Assembly: GCA_003246935.1 (NCBI GenBank)
Contig: QKCF01000117.1
Location: 1-47,624, forward strand
Direction of reading: 5' to 3'
DNA: 47,624 bases
Source of the DNA: Sunxiuqinia sp.
GTDB lineage: Bacteria; Bacteroidota; Bacteroidia; Bacteroidales; Prolixibacteraceae
Shown piece after piece: positions 24,977-33,472 of this stretch; the first letter of the stretch is position 1; every line of letters begins with the position of its first letter. The notes beneath the pieces were generated by a model that saw only the letters and a list, made by a program, of their open reading frames with translations, ran no database searches and was not told the origin of the DNA. The translations under genes and the position numbers were made by a program.

Positions 24977-25669
24977 ATGAAGATTAGCTTTATTTTAGTT
25001 GAGCCTGCAGTTCCTGAAAATGTAGGAGCTGCAGCCCGTGCAATGAAAACAATGGGTTTCTCTGATATGCGTCTGGTCAATCCGTGTGACCATCTAAGCG
25101 ATCCGGCCAGGTGGTTGGCTCATGCATCAAACGAGATTCTGGAAGGTGCAACGGTATTCAATAGCTTGGAAGAGGCTGTTCAAGATCTTGATTTCATCAT
25201 CGGAACATCGGCCAAACAGCGATTAGTGAAAGAAGATTATTACTCGACCCGTGATATCGTGCCTCTAATACAAACAAAAGGAACAGCAGTACAGCACATC
25301 GGTATTATATTTGGACGTGAAGACAGCGGACTTCGCAATGAGGAGCTCCGCCGTTGCGACATGGTAACCACAGTACCCTTACAAACAACCTATCCCAGTT
25401 TAAACCTCGCCCAGGCAATTATGCTTTATGCTTATGAACTGAGTCAGCTACACGAAACGGGGGCTCAAACGACAACCAGAGAGATAAACGAAAATGGTTT
25501 TCGGGCGCTCAAAGACAAAACAAGCCGATTGTTGCTGGAATTGGATTTCAAAGAAGAATCTGCTATTTACCCACGCATTCTGGAACGACTGAATCTGTTG
25601 GGCGAAAGCGATATTCACCTGTTGCATTCCATCTGCAATAAGTATTTTGAAAAAAAGAGCAACACCTGA
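24977..25669 (+). CDS. trmJ: SPOUT RNA methyltransferase, TrmJ-like (TrmH family)
   Basis: A 230-residue SpoU-class 2'-O-ribose methyltransferase. Family motifs: motif 1 PAVPENVGAAARAMKTMGF (catalytic Arg), motif 2 IGIIFGREDSGLRNEE, motif 3 YPSLNLAQAIMLYAYEL. The order and the C-terminal helical extension fit TrmJ, which methylates position 32 of tRNAs, but another tRNA/rRNA target cannot be excluded. It has its own promoter and ends 53 bp before the sigma-factor gene. Confidence 0.87.
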   Translation: MKISFILVEPAVPENVGAAARAMKTMGFSDMRLVNPCDHLSDPARWLAHASNEILEGATVFNSLEEAVQDLDFIIGTSAKQRLVKEDYYSTRDIVPLIQTKGTAVQHIGIIFGREDSGLRNEELRRCDMVTTVPLQTTYPSLNLAQAIMLYAYELSQLHETGAQTTTREINENGFRALKDKTSRLLLELDFKEESAIYPRILERLNLLGESDIHLLHSICNKYFEKKSNT

Positions 25670-25722
25670 TGCAACATTCGTAAATCAGCTGTCGTCTTTC
25701 AAACGGATTAAGCTGTTAAACC

Positions 25723-26280
25723 TTGGAAACACAGTATAAAAACATTCATCAAAACATTATTGACCAATGCAGGTTGGGTAGCCGCGAAGCGCAATTCGAG
25801 CTCTATAAATTGTACTACAAATCGATGTACAACACAAGTTTCAGAATTGTAGGCAATACCACCGACGCGGAAGATGTAATGCAGGAATCGTTTTTAAGTG
25901 CTTTCAACAAGTTGGACAGCTATGAGGGAAAAGTTAGTTTTGGTGCCTGGCTAAAAAAGATTGTAGTCAACCGTTCATTGGATTATTTAAAAAAGCGACG
26001 GGTTATTTTCGAGGAGATCAACGAGCGGATTATAGAAGAAGAGCCCAATCCCCGAATGGAAATTCGAGAAATAGACATGAATAAGCTTAAAGCAGCAGTG
26101 ATGAAGTTACCTGAAGGCTATCGTGTCGTGTTGAGTCTATACCTGCTCGAAGGTTACGACCACGATGAGATTGCAGAGATTTTGAACATTACCAATGTGT
26201 CGTCGCGGACTCAATTGTTGCGAGCAAAACGCAAATTGCGTGATTTACTAGTTAAGGACGAGCTGTTTTCCTTCAATTAA
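25723..26280 (+). CDS. ECF-type RNA polymerase sigma factor (TTG start)
   Basis: A 185-residue sigma-70 family extracytoplasmic-function factor. Region 2 is seen at residues 25-90 (FELYKLYYKSMYNTSFRIVGNTTDAEDVMQESFLSAF) and region 4 at 120-175 (LPEGYRVVLSLYLLEGYDHDEIAEILNI, then SRTQLLRAKRKLRDLL). An in-frame stop lies 2 codons upstream and there is no ATG near the conserved start, so TTG at 25723 is required. The stop overlaps the next ATG by one base (TAATG), indicating coupling to a putative anti-sigma gene. Confidence 0.88.
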   Translation: METQYKNIHQNIIDQCRLGSREAQFELYKLYYKSMYNTSFRIVGNTTDAEDVMQESFLSAFNKLDSYEGKVSFGAWLKKIVVNRSLDYLKKRRVIFEEINERIIEEEPNPRMEIREIDMNKLKAAVMKLPEGYRVVLSLYLLEGYDHDEIAEILNITNVSSRTQLLRAKRKLRDLLVKDELFSFN

Positions 26281-26873
26281 TGTGGAATGAAAATACAGAA
26301 GCCATGAAAGATTTTGACGACATACTGGAAAACGCAATTCGCGAGAACAAAGCATTTTTCGAAGACGATGCTCCCGAGGGTCATTTCGAGCGGTTTGCGC
26401 AGAGGTTGGAACAGCAAAAAGTGAAGCCATTTCGTAACCGGAGAAAAATTTATCTGCAAATTGCAGCTGCTGTTGCCTTTGTTCTGCTGCTGGGAAACCA
26501 GGTTCGTATGTACTTGCAACAATCAAAAGCACCCGAGGCAGTCTCCTTAAGCAGTGTTTCGCCGGAATATGCAGAAGCGGAGTTCTATTATACTTCAGCA
26601 ATTGATCAGGGAATGGAACATTGGAATAAGCTGACAGCCGACGGAATAATATCACCGGACGAACAGCAAATGATGCAGGAAGAAATCAACGATTTCAATT
26701 CAACCTATGCCCGACTGCAAAAAGATCTGGCGGCGAACCCGGAAGACGAGCGGGTGATTAACGCCATGTTGGAGCTGTATCAAACCAGGTTGGCCATTAT
26801 CAACCTGATTATTGACAAACTGGAAGAAGTAAAAAAACAAAAAGCGTATAACCATGATGAAAGTGAAATTTAA
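26280..26873 (+). CDS. Putative anti-sigma factor (single-span membrane protein)
   Basis: A 197-residue protein with a cytosolic N-terminus of about 58 residues, including the acidic APEGHFERFAQRLEQQ helix common at the N-terminus of Bacteroidota sigma-factor partners, one transmembrane helix (about 59-76) and a charged helical extracytoplasmic part. No catalytic motif. Position directly after, and overlapping, the ECF sigma gene makes an anti-sigma role likely but not shown; sequence alone does not prove it. A second ATG at 26304 is possible. The 3' end overlaps the DUF4097 gene by 20 bp. Confidence 0.65.
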   Translation: MWNENTEAMKDFDDILENAIRENKAFFEDDAPEGHFERFAQRLEQQKVKPFRNRRKIYLQIAAAVAFVLLLGNQVRMYLQQSKAPEAVSLSSVSPEYAEAEFYYTSAIDQGMEHWNKLTADGIISPDEQQMMQEEINDFNSTYARLQKDLAANPEDERVINAMLELYQTRLAIINLIIDKLEEVKKQKAYNHDESEI

Positions 26874-27891
26874 ACTATTACTGGCACTATTAGCATTCTT
26901 GCCGCTGGCTTTACAGGCAGCAGAATACAATAAAACAGTGCACGAGGGCTTCAGCAAGTCGCTGATTACTGCGTTAAATGTCAGCAACAAGTTTGGAGCT
27001 ATTGAAATCAATGATTTTGGAGGAGACTCGATAACAGTTGACGTTACCATAACCGTTGAAACCAATAGCGAAGGCCGTGCCGAACAATTGATGAGCCTGA
27101 TTGACATCAACATTTTTCGCAGCGGGAGTTTGTTGAATGCGAAAACAGTTATCGACAACGACTTTAAATCGAAAGAGAACTTCTCGATCGATTATAAAAT
27201 CAATATCCCGAAAGACCGGGCATTGACTATCGCCAATAAATTTGGAAATGTAGCTGTTCAGGCACTTGACGCGCCGGGCAGTTTCGATATTGCCTATGGT
27301 AATATAACCGCAGGCACCTTGAATTCCCCGGGCGATGGCGTTCAATTGGAACTGGCTTACGGAAAAGCCGACATTGAATCAGTGAACAAGATGTCTGGAG
27401 AGATTAAGTATTCCAAATTATTCTTTGGGCAAGCGGGCGATTTATCAGTCGAATCGGCTTATTCAGGCATCAACATTGACGAACTGCAGTCGTTGCACCT
27501 GGAATCAAAGTATGACGATGTGAAACTAGGCAACGTTAATAAGATTAATGCCGAATCGAAATACACCAACTACAAAATCGAAGAGCTGACCGGCGAAATT
27601 GACATCGAAACAGCTTACGGCTCGGTGAACGTAGGAAAAGTATCGCCAAACTTTAAGACGATCAACATTTCGAATACCTATGGTGGCGTATCTTTGGGCA
27701 TGGAAGGTCTCTCCTACCTGATTGATGCTGAATGCGACTATTGCGATGTGAAATACCCAGCCGACCAATTCCAGGGTAATCGCTCTAAAGACAACGCCAA
27801 ACTTACCGTGCAGGGTAACATTGGCTCGACTACAGGAATGCAAAAGGTAGTCATAAGAAGCCGTTACGGTGGCATTAAATTAAGTTATTAG
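26854..27891 (+). CDS. DUF4097-type beta-strand repeat exported protein
   Basis: A 345-residue protein with a signal peptide (about residues 1-22) and a DUF4097-type right-handed beta-solenoid built from short repeats such as SNKFGAIEINDF, ANKFGNVAVQAL, ELAYGKADIESV, ESKYDDVKLGNV and ETAYGSVNVGKV. Such proteins are commonly the last gene of an ECF sigma/anti-sigma operon in Bacteroidota, where they may be envelope-stress output or sensing components; the actual role is unknown. It overlaps the putative anti-sigma gene by 20 bp and is followed by a strong terminator. Confidence 0.82.
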   Translation: MMKVKFKLLLALLAFLPLALQAAEYNKTVHEGFSKSLITALNVSNKFGAIEINDFGGDSITVDVTITVETNSEGRAEQLMSLIDINIFRSGSLLNAKTVIDNDFKSKENFSIDYKINIPKDRALTIANKFGNVAVQALDAPGSFDIAYGNITAGTLNSPGDGVQLELAYGKADIESVNKMSGEIKYSKLFFGQAGDLSVESAYSGINIDELQSLHLESKYDDVKLGNVNKINAESKYTNYKIEELTGEIDIETAYGSVNVGKVSPNFKTINISNTYGGVSLGMEGLSYLIDAECDYCDVKYPADQFQGNRSKDNAKLTVQGNIGSTTGMQKVVIRSRYGGIKLSY

Positions 27892-27913
27892 CACTACATT
27901 TTTTAGAACATAT

Positions 27914-27943
27914 AACCGCAGGTAAGCCACCTGCGGTTTTTTT
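27914..27943 (+). terminator. Terminator after the sigma/anti-sigma/DUF4097 operon
   Basis: AACCGCAGGT (27914-27923), 5-nt loop, ACCTGCGGTT (27929-27938), then a T run. It is a perfect 10-bp stem 22 bp after the DUF4097 stop. Confidence 0.9.
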
Positions 27944-27946
27944 AGC

Positions 27947-28172
27947 ATCAAACTCAAACTGCTTAACTCGCCTTACGAATTCGTTCATGGCGAAAGGAAC
28001 AGATTTAAAAAATCTTTGCCATATTGCGGACTCTCCAACCGAAATGATCGGGAAGATCCGGTTCCTGTTAGAACAGGAATTTGGGGAAGAAAAAATTAGA
28101 AAGCGAAAACTGAATTTGGAAACATTGCACGCCAATGAACTTAATGCACAAAAAATTATTGAGCTTTTATAG
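27947..28172 (+). pseudogene. 3' remnant of a glycosyltransferase gene
   Basis: One frame reads IKLKLLNSPYEFVHG from 27947. A shifted frame from the ATG at 27987 reads MAKGTDLKNLCHIADSP and continues for 61 residues to a stop at 28172. Together they resemble the C-terminal half of Bacteroidota family-4 glycosyltransferases (KLKLLN... GTgL..LC.IAd.peEM..KI.fL), but about nine residues are missing between the blocks and the frame changes. I interpret it as a decayed gene end stranded after the terminator. It overlaps the start of the next gene by about 38 bp. A real 61-residue protein from 27987 is the alternative. Confidence 0.5.
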
Positions 28173-29562
28173 CCTCTTCGTCATTTGCTTTTTACCTGTA
28201 GTAACCAAGGCCCAGCCTGTTCAAATAACATTTGATTTTCCGGCATTACGCGATAGTCAGCTTATTGTAGGAAGCTACTATTTCGGTGGGCTGTATGTTA
28301 AAGATACCGTTCAGCTCGACAAGCACGGGATGGCAGTACTGAAGAAAGACAGCACACTGGCTCAGGGGATTTACCAGATTTATTTTAACGCGGATGAGCA
28401 TTACGACTTTCTGCTCGCCGACGATCAGCAGTTTTCCATCAAGCTGGATGAAGGCTCGAACCGACCGACCATTGACGGTGCTACAGAGACGACTCAATTT
28501 CAGGATTACATCAACTATTTGGCGAAACAAAAAGCCAGGTTTGCTGAGTTATCTGCAAGGCAACACCAACTAAAGAACCAACCGGATTCGCTGGCTTTAA
28601 TAAAAAATGAAATTCATCAGCTGGATCAGGATGTGAAAAAGTACCAGTTTGAAAAAGGGATGCAAAACAGAGATAAACTCATTGGGAAAGTATTGCTGGT
28701 GAATCACCAGACGGAGCTTGACCCGACACAGATTCCCGCAAAAGATCAAGCCAACGACTCGTTAAAATGGGTGTATGAGTATAACTTCCGCAAACAGCAT
28801 TACTGGGATTATTTCGATTTGAGTGACCTCGCCTTGTGGCACACACCTTTCGTCAAGGAGCGTCTGGACGAATACTTCAACAAGGTACTTCTGCAAACAC
28901 CCGACAGTGTTCTGCCCGAAACAATAGCCCTGATCGAACAGAACCGGGACAACCCCGAACTATTTCAAAATATCACTTCATACCTGGTAAATAATACAAT
29001 CCAGTCGAAAATGATGGGTATGGAGAATGTGTTTGTTGCCTTGGCCAAGCGCTATTACCTGGGCGGACAAGCCTTTTGGGCCGACGAAAAAACCATGGAC
29101 AACATCCGCCGCGAGGTCGCACTACGCCAAAATAACCTGCTTGGCAATAAAACACCCGACTTGTTGCTTGAGGATGCTGACGGCGAATTTAGCAGCTTGT
29201 ACGAAAGCCCTACGCCCTACACCTTGCTGGCATTTTGGGAACCGGGTTGCAACCACTGCAAAAAAGAAATCCCCAAGCTTTACGACGAACTATTCTTAAA
29301 AGCAAGCCCTTCGCAGCTATCAGTTTATGCGGTTTATACCATGACCGACAAAAAAGAATGGACCGATTTTATAAATGAACACGGGTTGAGTGGATGGCAA
29401 AACCTTTGGGACCCCAAGCAGATTTCCGAAATGAAAGCCCTGTACGGCATTCGCACAACGCCCTCCTTCTTTTTACTCGACAAGGATAAAAAGATCATCG
29501 CCAAACAGCTGGACGTTGCCGGATTGCGCCATTTCCTGAAAGTGAAGGGAGTAATCGAATAA
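28135..29562 (+). CDS. Thioredoxin-fold exported protein (TlpA/DUF5106-like)
   Basis: A 475-residue exported protein: signal peptide (about residues 5-26), an N-terminal DUF4369-like beta domain (residues 28-110), a long helical middle region resembling DUF5106 (about 120-335), and a C-terminal thioredoxin/TlpA domain with active site C372-N-H-C375 in FWEPGCNHCKKEIP and a cis-Pro segment TTPSFFLL. It is expected to act as a periplasmic thiol-disulfide oxidoreductase. Start at 28135, or 28144 (MHKKLL) which gives a tighter signal peptide. The 5' end overlaps the glycosyltransferase remnant. Confidence 0.82.
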   Translation: MNLMHKKLLSFYSLFVICFLPVVTKAQPVQITFDFPALRDSQLIVGSYYFGGLYVKDTVQLDKHGMAVLKKDSTLAQGIYQIYFNADEHYDFLLADDQQFSIKLDEGSNRPTIDGATETTQFQDYINYLAKQKARFAELSARQHQLKNQPDSLALIKNEIHQLDQDVKKYQFEKGMQNRDKLIGKVLLVNHQTELDPTQIPAKDQANDSLKWVYEYNFRKQHYWDYFDLSDLALWHTPFVKERLDEYFNKVLLQTPDSVLPETIALIEQNRDNPELFQNITSYLVNNTIQSKMMGMENVFVALAKRYYLGGQAFWADEKTMDNIRREVALRQNNLLGNKTPDLLLEDADGEFSSLYESPTPYTLLAFWEPGCNHCKKEIPKLYDELFLKASPSQLSVYAVYTMTDKKEWTDFINEHGLSGWQNLWDPKQISEMKALYGIRTTPSFFLLDKDKKIIAKQLDVAGLRHFLKVKGVIE

Positions 29563-29656
29563 ACGCGTCGTAGCCTGGCTGAAGGTTCGCCACCGCCAAC
29601 ATCAGGAAAAGAACAAAGCCCCAATTGAAATGTTAAAGATTTGAGGAGAATGAAAA

Positions 29657-29929
29657 ATGGAAAGAGATAAATTTAAAAACTTACGATACCGTCTGATGGA
29701 GGTCGAAAGCTGGCCTCTGAAATACATGTTCAAGTTTATTACTCCGAACGAGGACGGCAAGGTTGAACAGGTAAAAGCCCTGCTTCCCGATAAAGGCGAA
29801 CTATCATTCAAGCACACTTCGAGCTTAAAATATGTAGCCATTACTTGTGTGGCAATCATGAATAATGCAGACGAAATTATCGACATTACCGAAAAAGCCG
29901 ACCGCATTGAGGGGGTGCTGATTCTGTAG
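29657..29929 (+). CDS. DUF493 family protein (YbeD-like)
   Basis: A 90-residue protein of the DUF493/UPF0250 family: the N-terminal DKFKNLRYRLMEVESWPLKYMFKFITP pattern followed by a ferredoxin-like fold (SFKHTSSLKYVAITC). YbeD in E. coli lies near the lipoate genes and its role is unresolved; no lipoate gene is nearby here. It is preceded by a purine-rich Shine-Dalgarno-like stretch (GGAGAA at about 29644-29649). Confidence 0.8.
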   Translation: MERDKFKNLRYRLMEVESWPLKYMFKFITPNEDGKVEQVKALLPDKGELSFKHTSSLKYVAITCVAIMNNADEIIDITEKADRIEGVLIL

Positions 29930-30053
29930 TATATCCCTTCCTGGCCCATTTCAAACCGCTACTGCGTCATCCTGTTTAAAGACGAAGAGCCGGCACTCGG
30001 AAACCAATGCCCCGCCATGCTTTTATAACTTTTATTGCGACCCGTTTTTATTT

Positions 30054-30533
30054 TTAATTACAAATTCTCTTAAACGCGTAATGTATTCTCAAAACTTTGA
30101 TGATGTACATTAGAACGAATAGTATCCCCATCGCGAATAATAAAGTCTCAAACTCAGTTTCAATTCTTTTGCTGAGCAAATAAACCATCAATAAAAAACC
30201 TACGATCATTAATATAGCAAAGACTGGTATTGAATAAGTTAGACTGATTTTATTTTTTTCTATTGAACCAGTAATCGATAAGGGTAGATTTGTTCTTGTC
30301 GTCAAAATAATGCGTTCAGTTTCTAACTTGAAGCCTTGTCCATTACGTTCGCCAGAAAATGAAACTCTCATAGACCGCTTAAAGTCTTTCCAAAAACTTA
30401 ATGAAAACAAAGAAAAAGGGAAGATATATAGTTTAGCCCTATCCTCCACAGAAATCAATCTCTCCGCAAGCGCCCTTTCGAGTTCGGACTTTCTTTTCTT
30501 TGATATTAATTGCTCTTTATAAATAATAACCAT
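30054..30533 (-). CDS. Orphan two-span membrane protein
   Basis: A 159-residue protein (start at ATG 30533) not recognised as any family. The N-terminal half is basic and polar; two transmembrane helices lie near residues 102-120 and 128-150 (FAILMIVGFLLMVYLL, LFAMGILFVLMYIIKVL). A cluster of Leu/Ser/Phe precedes them. Base composition is noticeably more AT-rich than the surrounding genes, which suggests acquired DNA. Role unknown. An ATG/alternative start 33 bp upstream would add 11 residues. Confidence 0.55.
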   Translation of the reverse strand: MVIIYKEQLISKKRKSELERALAERLISVEDRAKLYIFPFSLFSLSFWKDFKRSMRVSFSGERNGQGFKLETERIILTTRTNLPLSITGSIEKNKISLTYSIPVFAILMIVGFLLMVYLLSKRIETEFETLLFAMGILFVLMYIIKVLRIHYAFKRICN

Positions 30534-30566
30534 TTGCTTTTGGTTTAAATGGGCTGCAACTCGCAA

Positions 30567-31101
30567 ACAACAGCGCCATGTATTGTAATATTGCCTGTCT
30601 CATTTGCAGAGATCTTGTTATACATCCCAAACGGAGGATTAACAACACCTAGTTAGATTTCGCCCGAATTTACAACCATTCATAATATTATTTTTCACTT
30701 CTAGTGAAATTGTAGACAATATAAATAAGGTGCTTTCGTAGCTTACCTAATAGTAAATCCAGTTTATAATACAGATCCAGTTATTCTGAGCCCTTTTTTC
30801 GATGTCCATCGTCGCTGTGGAATAGTCCACAACTTCTATTTCCAATTCCTCCATAAATATTTCCTATCTCATAAGCTATATTTCGCAGGAAGAATCTATA
30901 ATTTCCTGCTCCATAATCATGCTCACCTTAGCCAGAGAAATTATTTACAAGTCCACAGAGTTGGTGGGATAGTCCATCATCATCATTTCCTTGGTCAGCG
31001 TCTTTCTGGAATGTTCCATAAGAACAATTTCCGAAGAAAAGCAAAATAGTTAATGCAATAAATCCGGTCAGTCTCAGGATTGAAAAGAAAATAAATTACA
31101 A
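30567..31101. other. 535-bp AT-rich gap with a decayed ORF
   Basis: The region is AT-rich compared with its neighbours. It contains the reverse-strand decayed ORF at 30781-31095 and nothing else that I can identify. Short related motifs GGAATAGTCCA (30819), GGGATAGTCCA (30966) and GGAATGTTCCA (31008) recur on the plus strand. Confidence 0.55.
30781..31095 (-). pseudogene. Decayed small exported protein ORF with internal stop
   Basis: In one reverse frame, starting near an ATT codon at 31092, the sequence reads a hydrophobic leader (ILRLTGFIALTILLFFGNC), then an acidic segment DQGNDDDGLSHQLCGLV, then an in-frame TAA at 30928-30930, after which the same frame resumes EHDYGAGNYRFFLRNIAY and ends with CGLFHSDDGHRKKGSE and a stop at 30781. 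There is no standard start codon. The unbroken frame apart from one stop over about 100 codons and the signal-like leader suggest a pseudogene. No family recognised. Confidence 0.45.
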
Positions 31102-33282
31102 CTATTCATTCGCAAGATAAAGCACTTTTACTTTGTATTTCTTTCCCGTTTCAGCGTTGGTGAGCCTTACAAAATAAATCCCCGGATGGTAGCCATCCAG
31201 GTTCATTGAGATGCGGTCAGTACCGTCGATACTATAATTCAGCGGATAAGCATTACCCAGCAAATCGAACAATTCAGGATTTTCGTACTGCCCGTCCTGC
31301 TCGAAGCGAATGGTCAGCTCTTGCCCATAGGCCAAAGGATTGGGGAAAGCCACCCATTTTACATCCTCATTTTCAAACGGATTATACTCTTCAGTATCGT
31401 CGTGGTAACATACCAACGCTTCCATTACAGCCGAAGATCCGGCTGTTGAATTGGCTTTCTCCGGATAGCTGTACCAATCGCCTCCATCGCGGATAAAGAA
31501 CGAATTGCTGCTGCTTGTACGATCAGCCAGATAAACGGCAAACTCGTCATTAGCTCCAAGATTTTCGATGGACCACGACAGGTAAAATTCGCTACCGGCG
31601 GCCACTTCGCGGTCGAACGAGAAAAAGTTCATTGTCCCCTCATTCACTCCGGTCAGCTCAAAATCCTGGCTATACAATAATTCTCCCGGGACGCTCCCAC
31701 CCTGGTAAACTGAGATCGTCAACCGGGCATTTGCAGAACTTATAAACGATTGGGCTACTCCGAGCCCCAACCCTTGTATTTTGCAAGTATCGCCGAACGC
31801 AAATAACTCGGCAAATTCGGTAAACCCATAGGCATTAGTGCCCCCGTAGTAACCATCGGCTTCGTTAGCGTTGTTGATCAAAGCAGCCGAATGCTCGTCG
31901 CTATCAATCAAATTGGTCACCATTGTACATTGCTCGGTCGCGGCATATGGATTATAGCCTGAAACAGAAGTAGACCCTTTGTCGTTAGGATCGAGCCAGG
32001 CTTTCAATTGTTGGTCGCTTCCGGAATAATAATCCCACGCATAACTGAATTGCGAAAAATAATCACTAACAGGACTCGAACAGGTTGCATCGCCACCGAC
32101 CAGCGAGCCACGCACCCGCATGCGCTGGTCAATCAGGCTGGCTCCCGACGATCCAGCCTCAGTTGTCCCCTCATCCCATTCACCAATCTTCCAAAACGAA
32201 CCAGTTACATAATCGCTGGTATAAGATGATCTGGTCGGCGAATTCCTGTCAACAGCAACCTTCTTGATATCTCCCAGTGGGTGATGAATGGAAACCGTGG
32301 AATCAGGCACATTCGATGAACGATCCCACCCAAGATAGTAAGGCTGAAAGCTTTGGGGAGGTGCCACACTCATCTCCACCAGCGAAAAATCCAAATCGGA
32401 TGACGTAGCCTTCAGACTACTTCCACTTAATGAACTCAATATTTCACCATCGATACTTTTGCAATAAGGCGATTCGTAGTTAAAAAGAAAAACGCTCACA
32501 GCCGCATCACTGTCATCCACAATGCAGTGATGAGCCGTGTAAACATAGGGCGTACCATCGCGTTCGGTATTATTCAACAAACTGCCGGTACACAGTTCGG
32601 TGCCACCAATTAAGATTCGGCAAACCGCATTCGCGGCCTCGCGATATTGATCAAGATAATCGCAATTCACATTCACGTTGCACGATCCCGACTCCCCCAG
32701 TGGCCTGCGACCTCCACTCCAGGCTTTCAAGCCAACAAAATCGTGGTTGACCGATTTCAATTGAAGCTCGCCTGAAAATGCAGCGTCTACAGGCTCTTCG
32801 TACTGTAATACCAGCTTGTCGCCGACAACCGGCAACGTAGCCAACTTTAAATCAGCTTTGTTATTCTCATCGGTAAAAGCGCCTAGCAAGTCAGTGCCGT
32901 CTTCCGAAAACAAGAACAAACGAGCGCCCTCCGGTAATCGATACCGATCGAACACCACGTTGAGCGATAAGGCCCCGGGAGACGATAAACGCAATTGCCA
33001 CACCCGATAATCACCCGTATCGTACCATTGACCAGAGTTATTCAGGTTGAAATCAACAGGAATAGCATAGGCAAACCGAAATGATTTAAGTGTATTTGTT
33101 TGTTTTTGCAGCCGTTGTACCAACTCAATCTCTTCCGCAGGAATCGATAATTCCTCGAAAGCATCAGCACGAGCTGATTTTACAACCTGAATAGAAATCG
33201 GCTTTCCACCGTGCGATAGCTGTGCCCGCACCGGGGAAAACACCAATAGCAACAAAAACAGAGGTAGGCATCGAATAAGCAT
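31102..33282 (-). CDS. Secreted trypsin-like serine protease with T9SS sorting domain
   Basis: A 726-residue protein: signal peptide (1-20), an N-terminal propeptide-like region, an S1-type (lysyl endopeptidase-like) protease domain about 195-450, an accessory beta domain, and a C-terminal type IX secretion type A sorting domain (about 650-726: FPNPLAYGQELTI ... GIYFVRLTNAETGKKYKVKVLYL). Catalytic triad: His252 in TAHHC, Asp298 (or D296) in DLDFSL, Ser379 in EAGSSGASL. Cysteine pairs in the domain fit a secreted enzyme. It would be exported by Sec then T9SS to the cell surface. Confidence 0.9.
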   Translation of the reverse strand: MLIRCLPLFLLLLVFSPVRAQLSHGGKPISIQVVKSARADAFEELSIPAEEIELVQRLQKQTNTLKSFRFAYAIPVDFNLNNSGQWYDTGDYRVWQLRLSSPGALSLNVVFDRYRLPEGARLFLFSEDGTDLLGAFTDENNKADLKLATLPVVGDKLVLQYEEPVDAAFSGELQLKSVNHDFVGLKAWSGGRRPLGESGSCNVNVNCDYLDQYREAANAVCRILIGGTELCTGSLLNNTERDGTPYVYTAHHCIVDDSDAAVSVFLFNYESPYCKSIDGEILSSLSGSSLKATSSDLDFSLVEMSVAPPQSFQPYYLGWDRSSNVPDSTVSIHHPLGDIKKVAVDRNSPTRSSYTSDYVTGSFWKIGEWDEGTTEAGSSGASLIDQRMRVRGSLVGGDATCSSPVSDYFSQFSYAWDYYSGSDQQLKAWLDPNDKGSTSVSGYNPYAATEQCTMVTNLIDSDEHSAALINNANEADGYYGGTNAYGFTEFAELFAFGDTCKIQGLGLGVAQSFISSANARLTISVYQGGSVPGELLYSQDFELTGVNEGTMNFFSFDREVAAGSEFYLSWSIENLGANDEFAVYLADRTSSSNSFFIRDGGDWYSYPEKANSTAGSSAVMEALVCYHDDTEEYNPFENEDVKWVAFPNPLAYGQELTIRFEQDGQYENPELFDLLGNAYPLNYSIDGTDRISMNLDGYHPGIYFVRLTNAETGKKYKVKVLYLANE

Positions 33283-33464
33283 AATCTCGACTTGCGTTTA
33301 ATCAAAAATAGGCAATTCAGTTGGAATAAGCAGATGTTTGTGTCACTCAAAATAGTGAGCCACATTATTCGTCCTCATTTCTGTCCCAAGCTAAGCCTGT
33401 AAAACAGGCTTTCGACAGTACAAATACTTCAAATGAATTTAACCTGAGTAAGCTTATCTTTCTT

Positions 33465-33472
33465 TATTTTTG
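33465..33472 (+). promoter_or_regulatory. TAnnTTTG promoter box for the editing-domain gene
   Basis: TATTTTTG matches the -7 consensus and ends directly at the ATG of MNMK (33473). The transcription start should be around 33478, so the mRNA may be leaderless with translation from the ATG at 33479. Confidence 0.45.
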
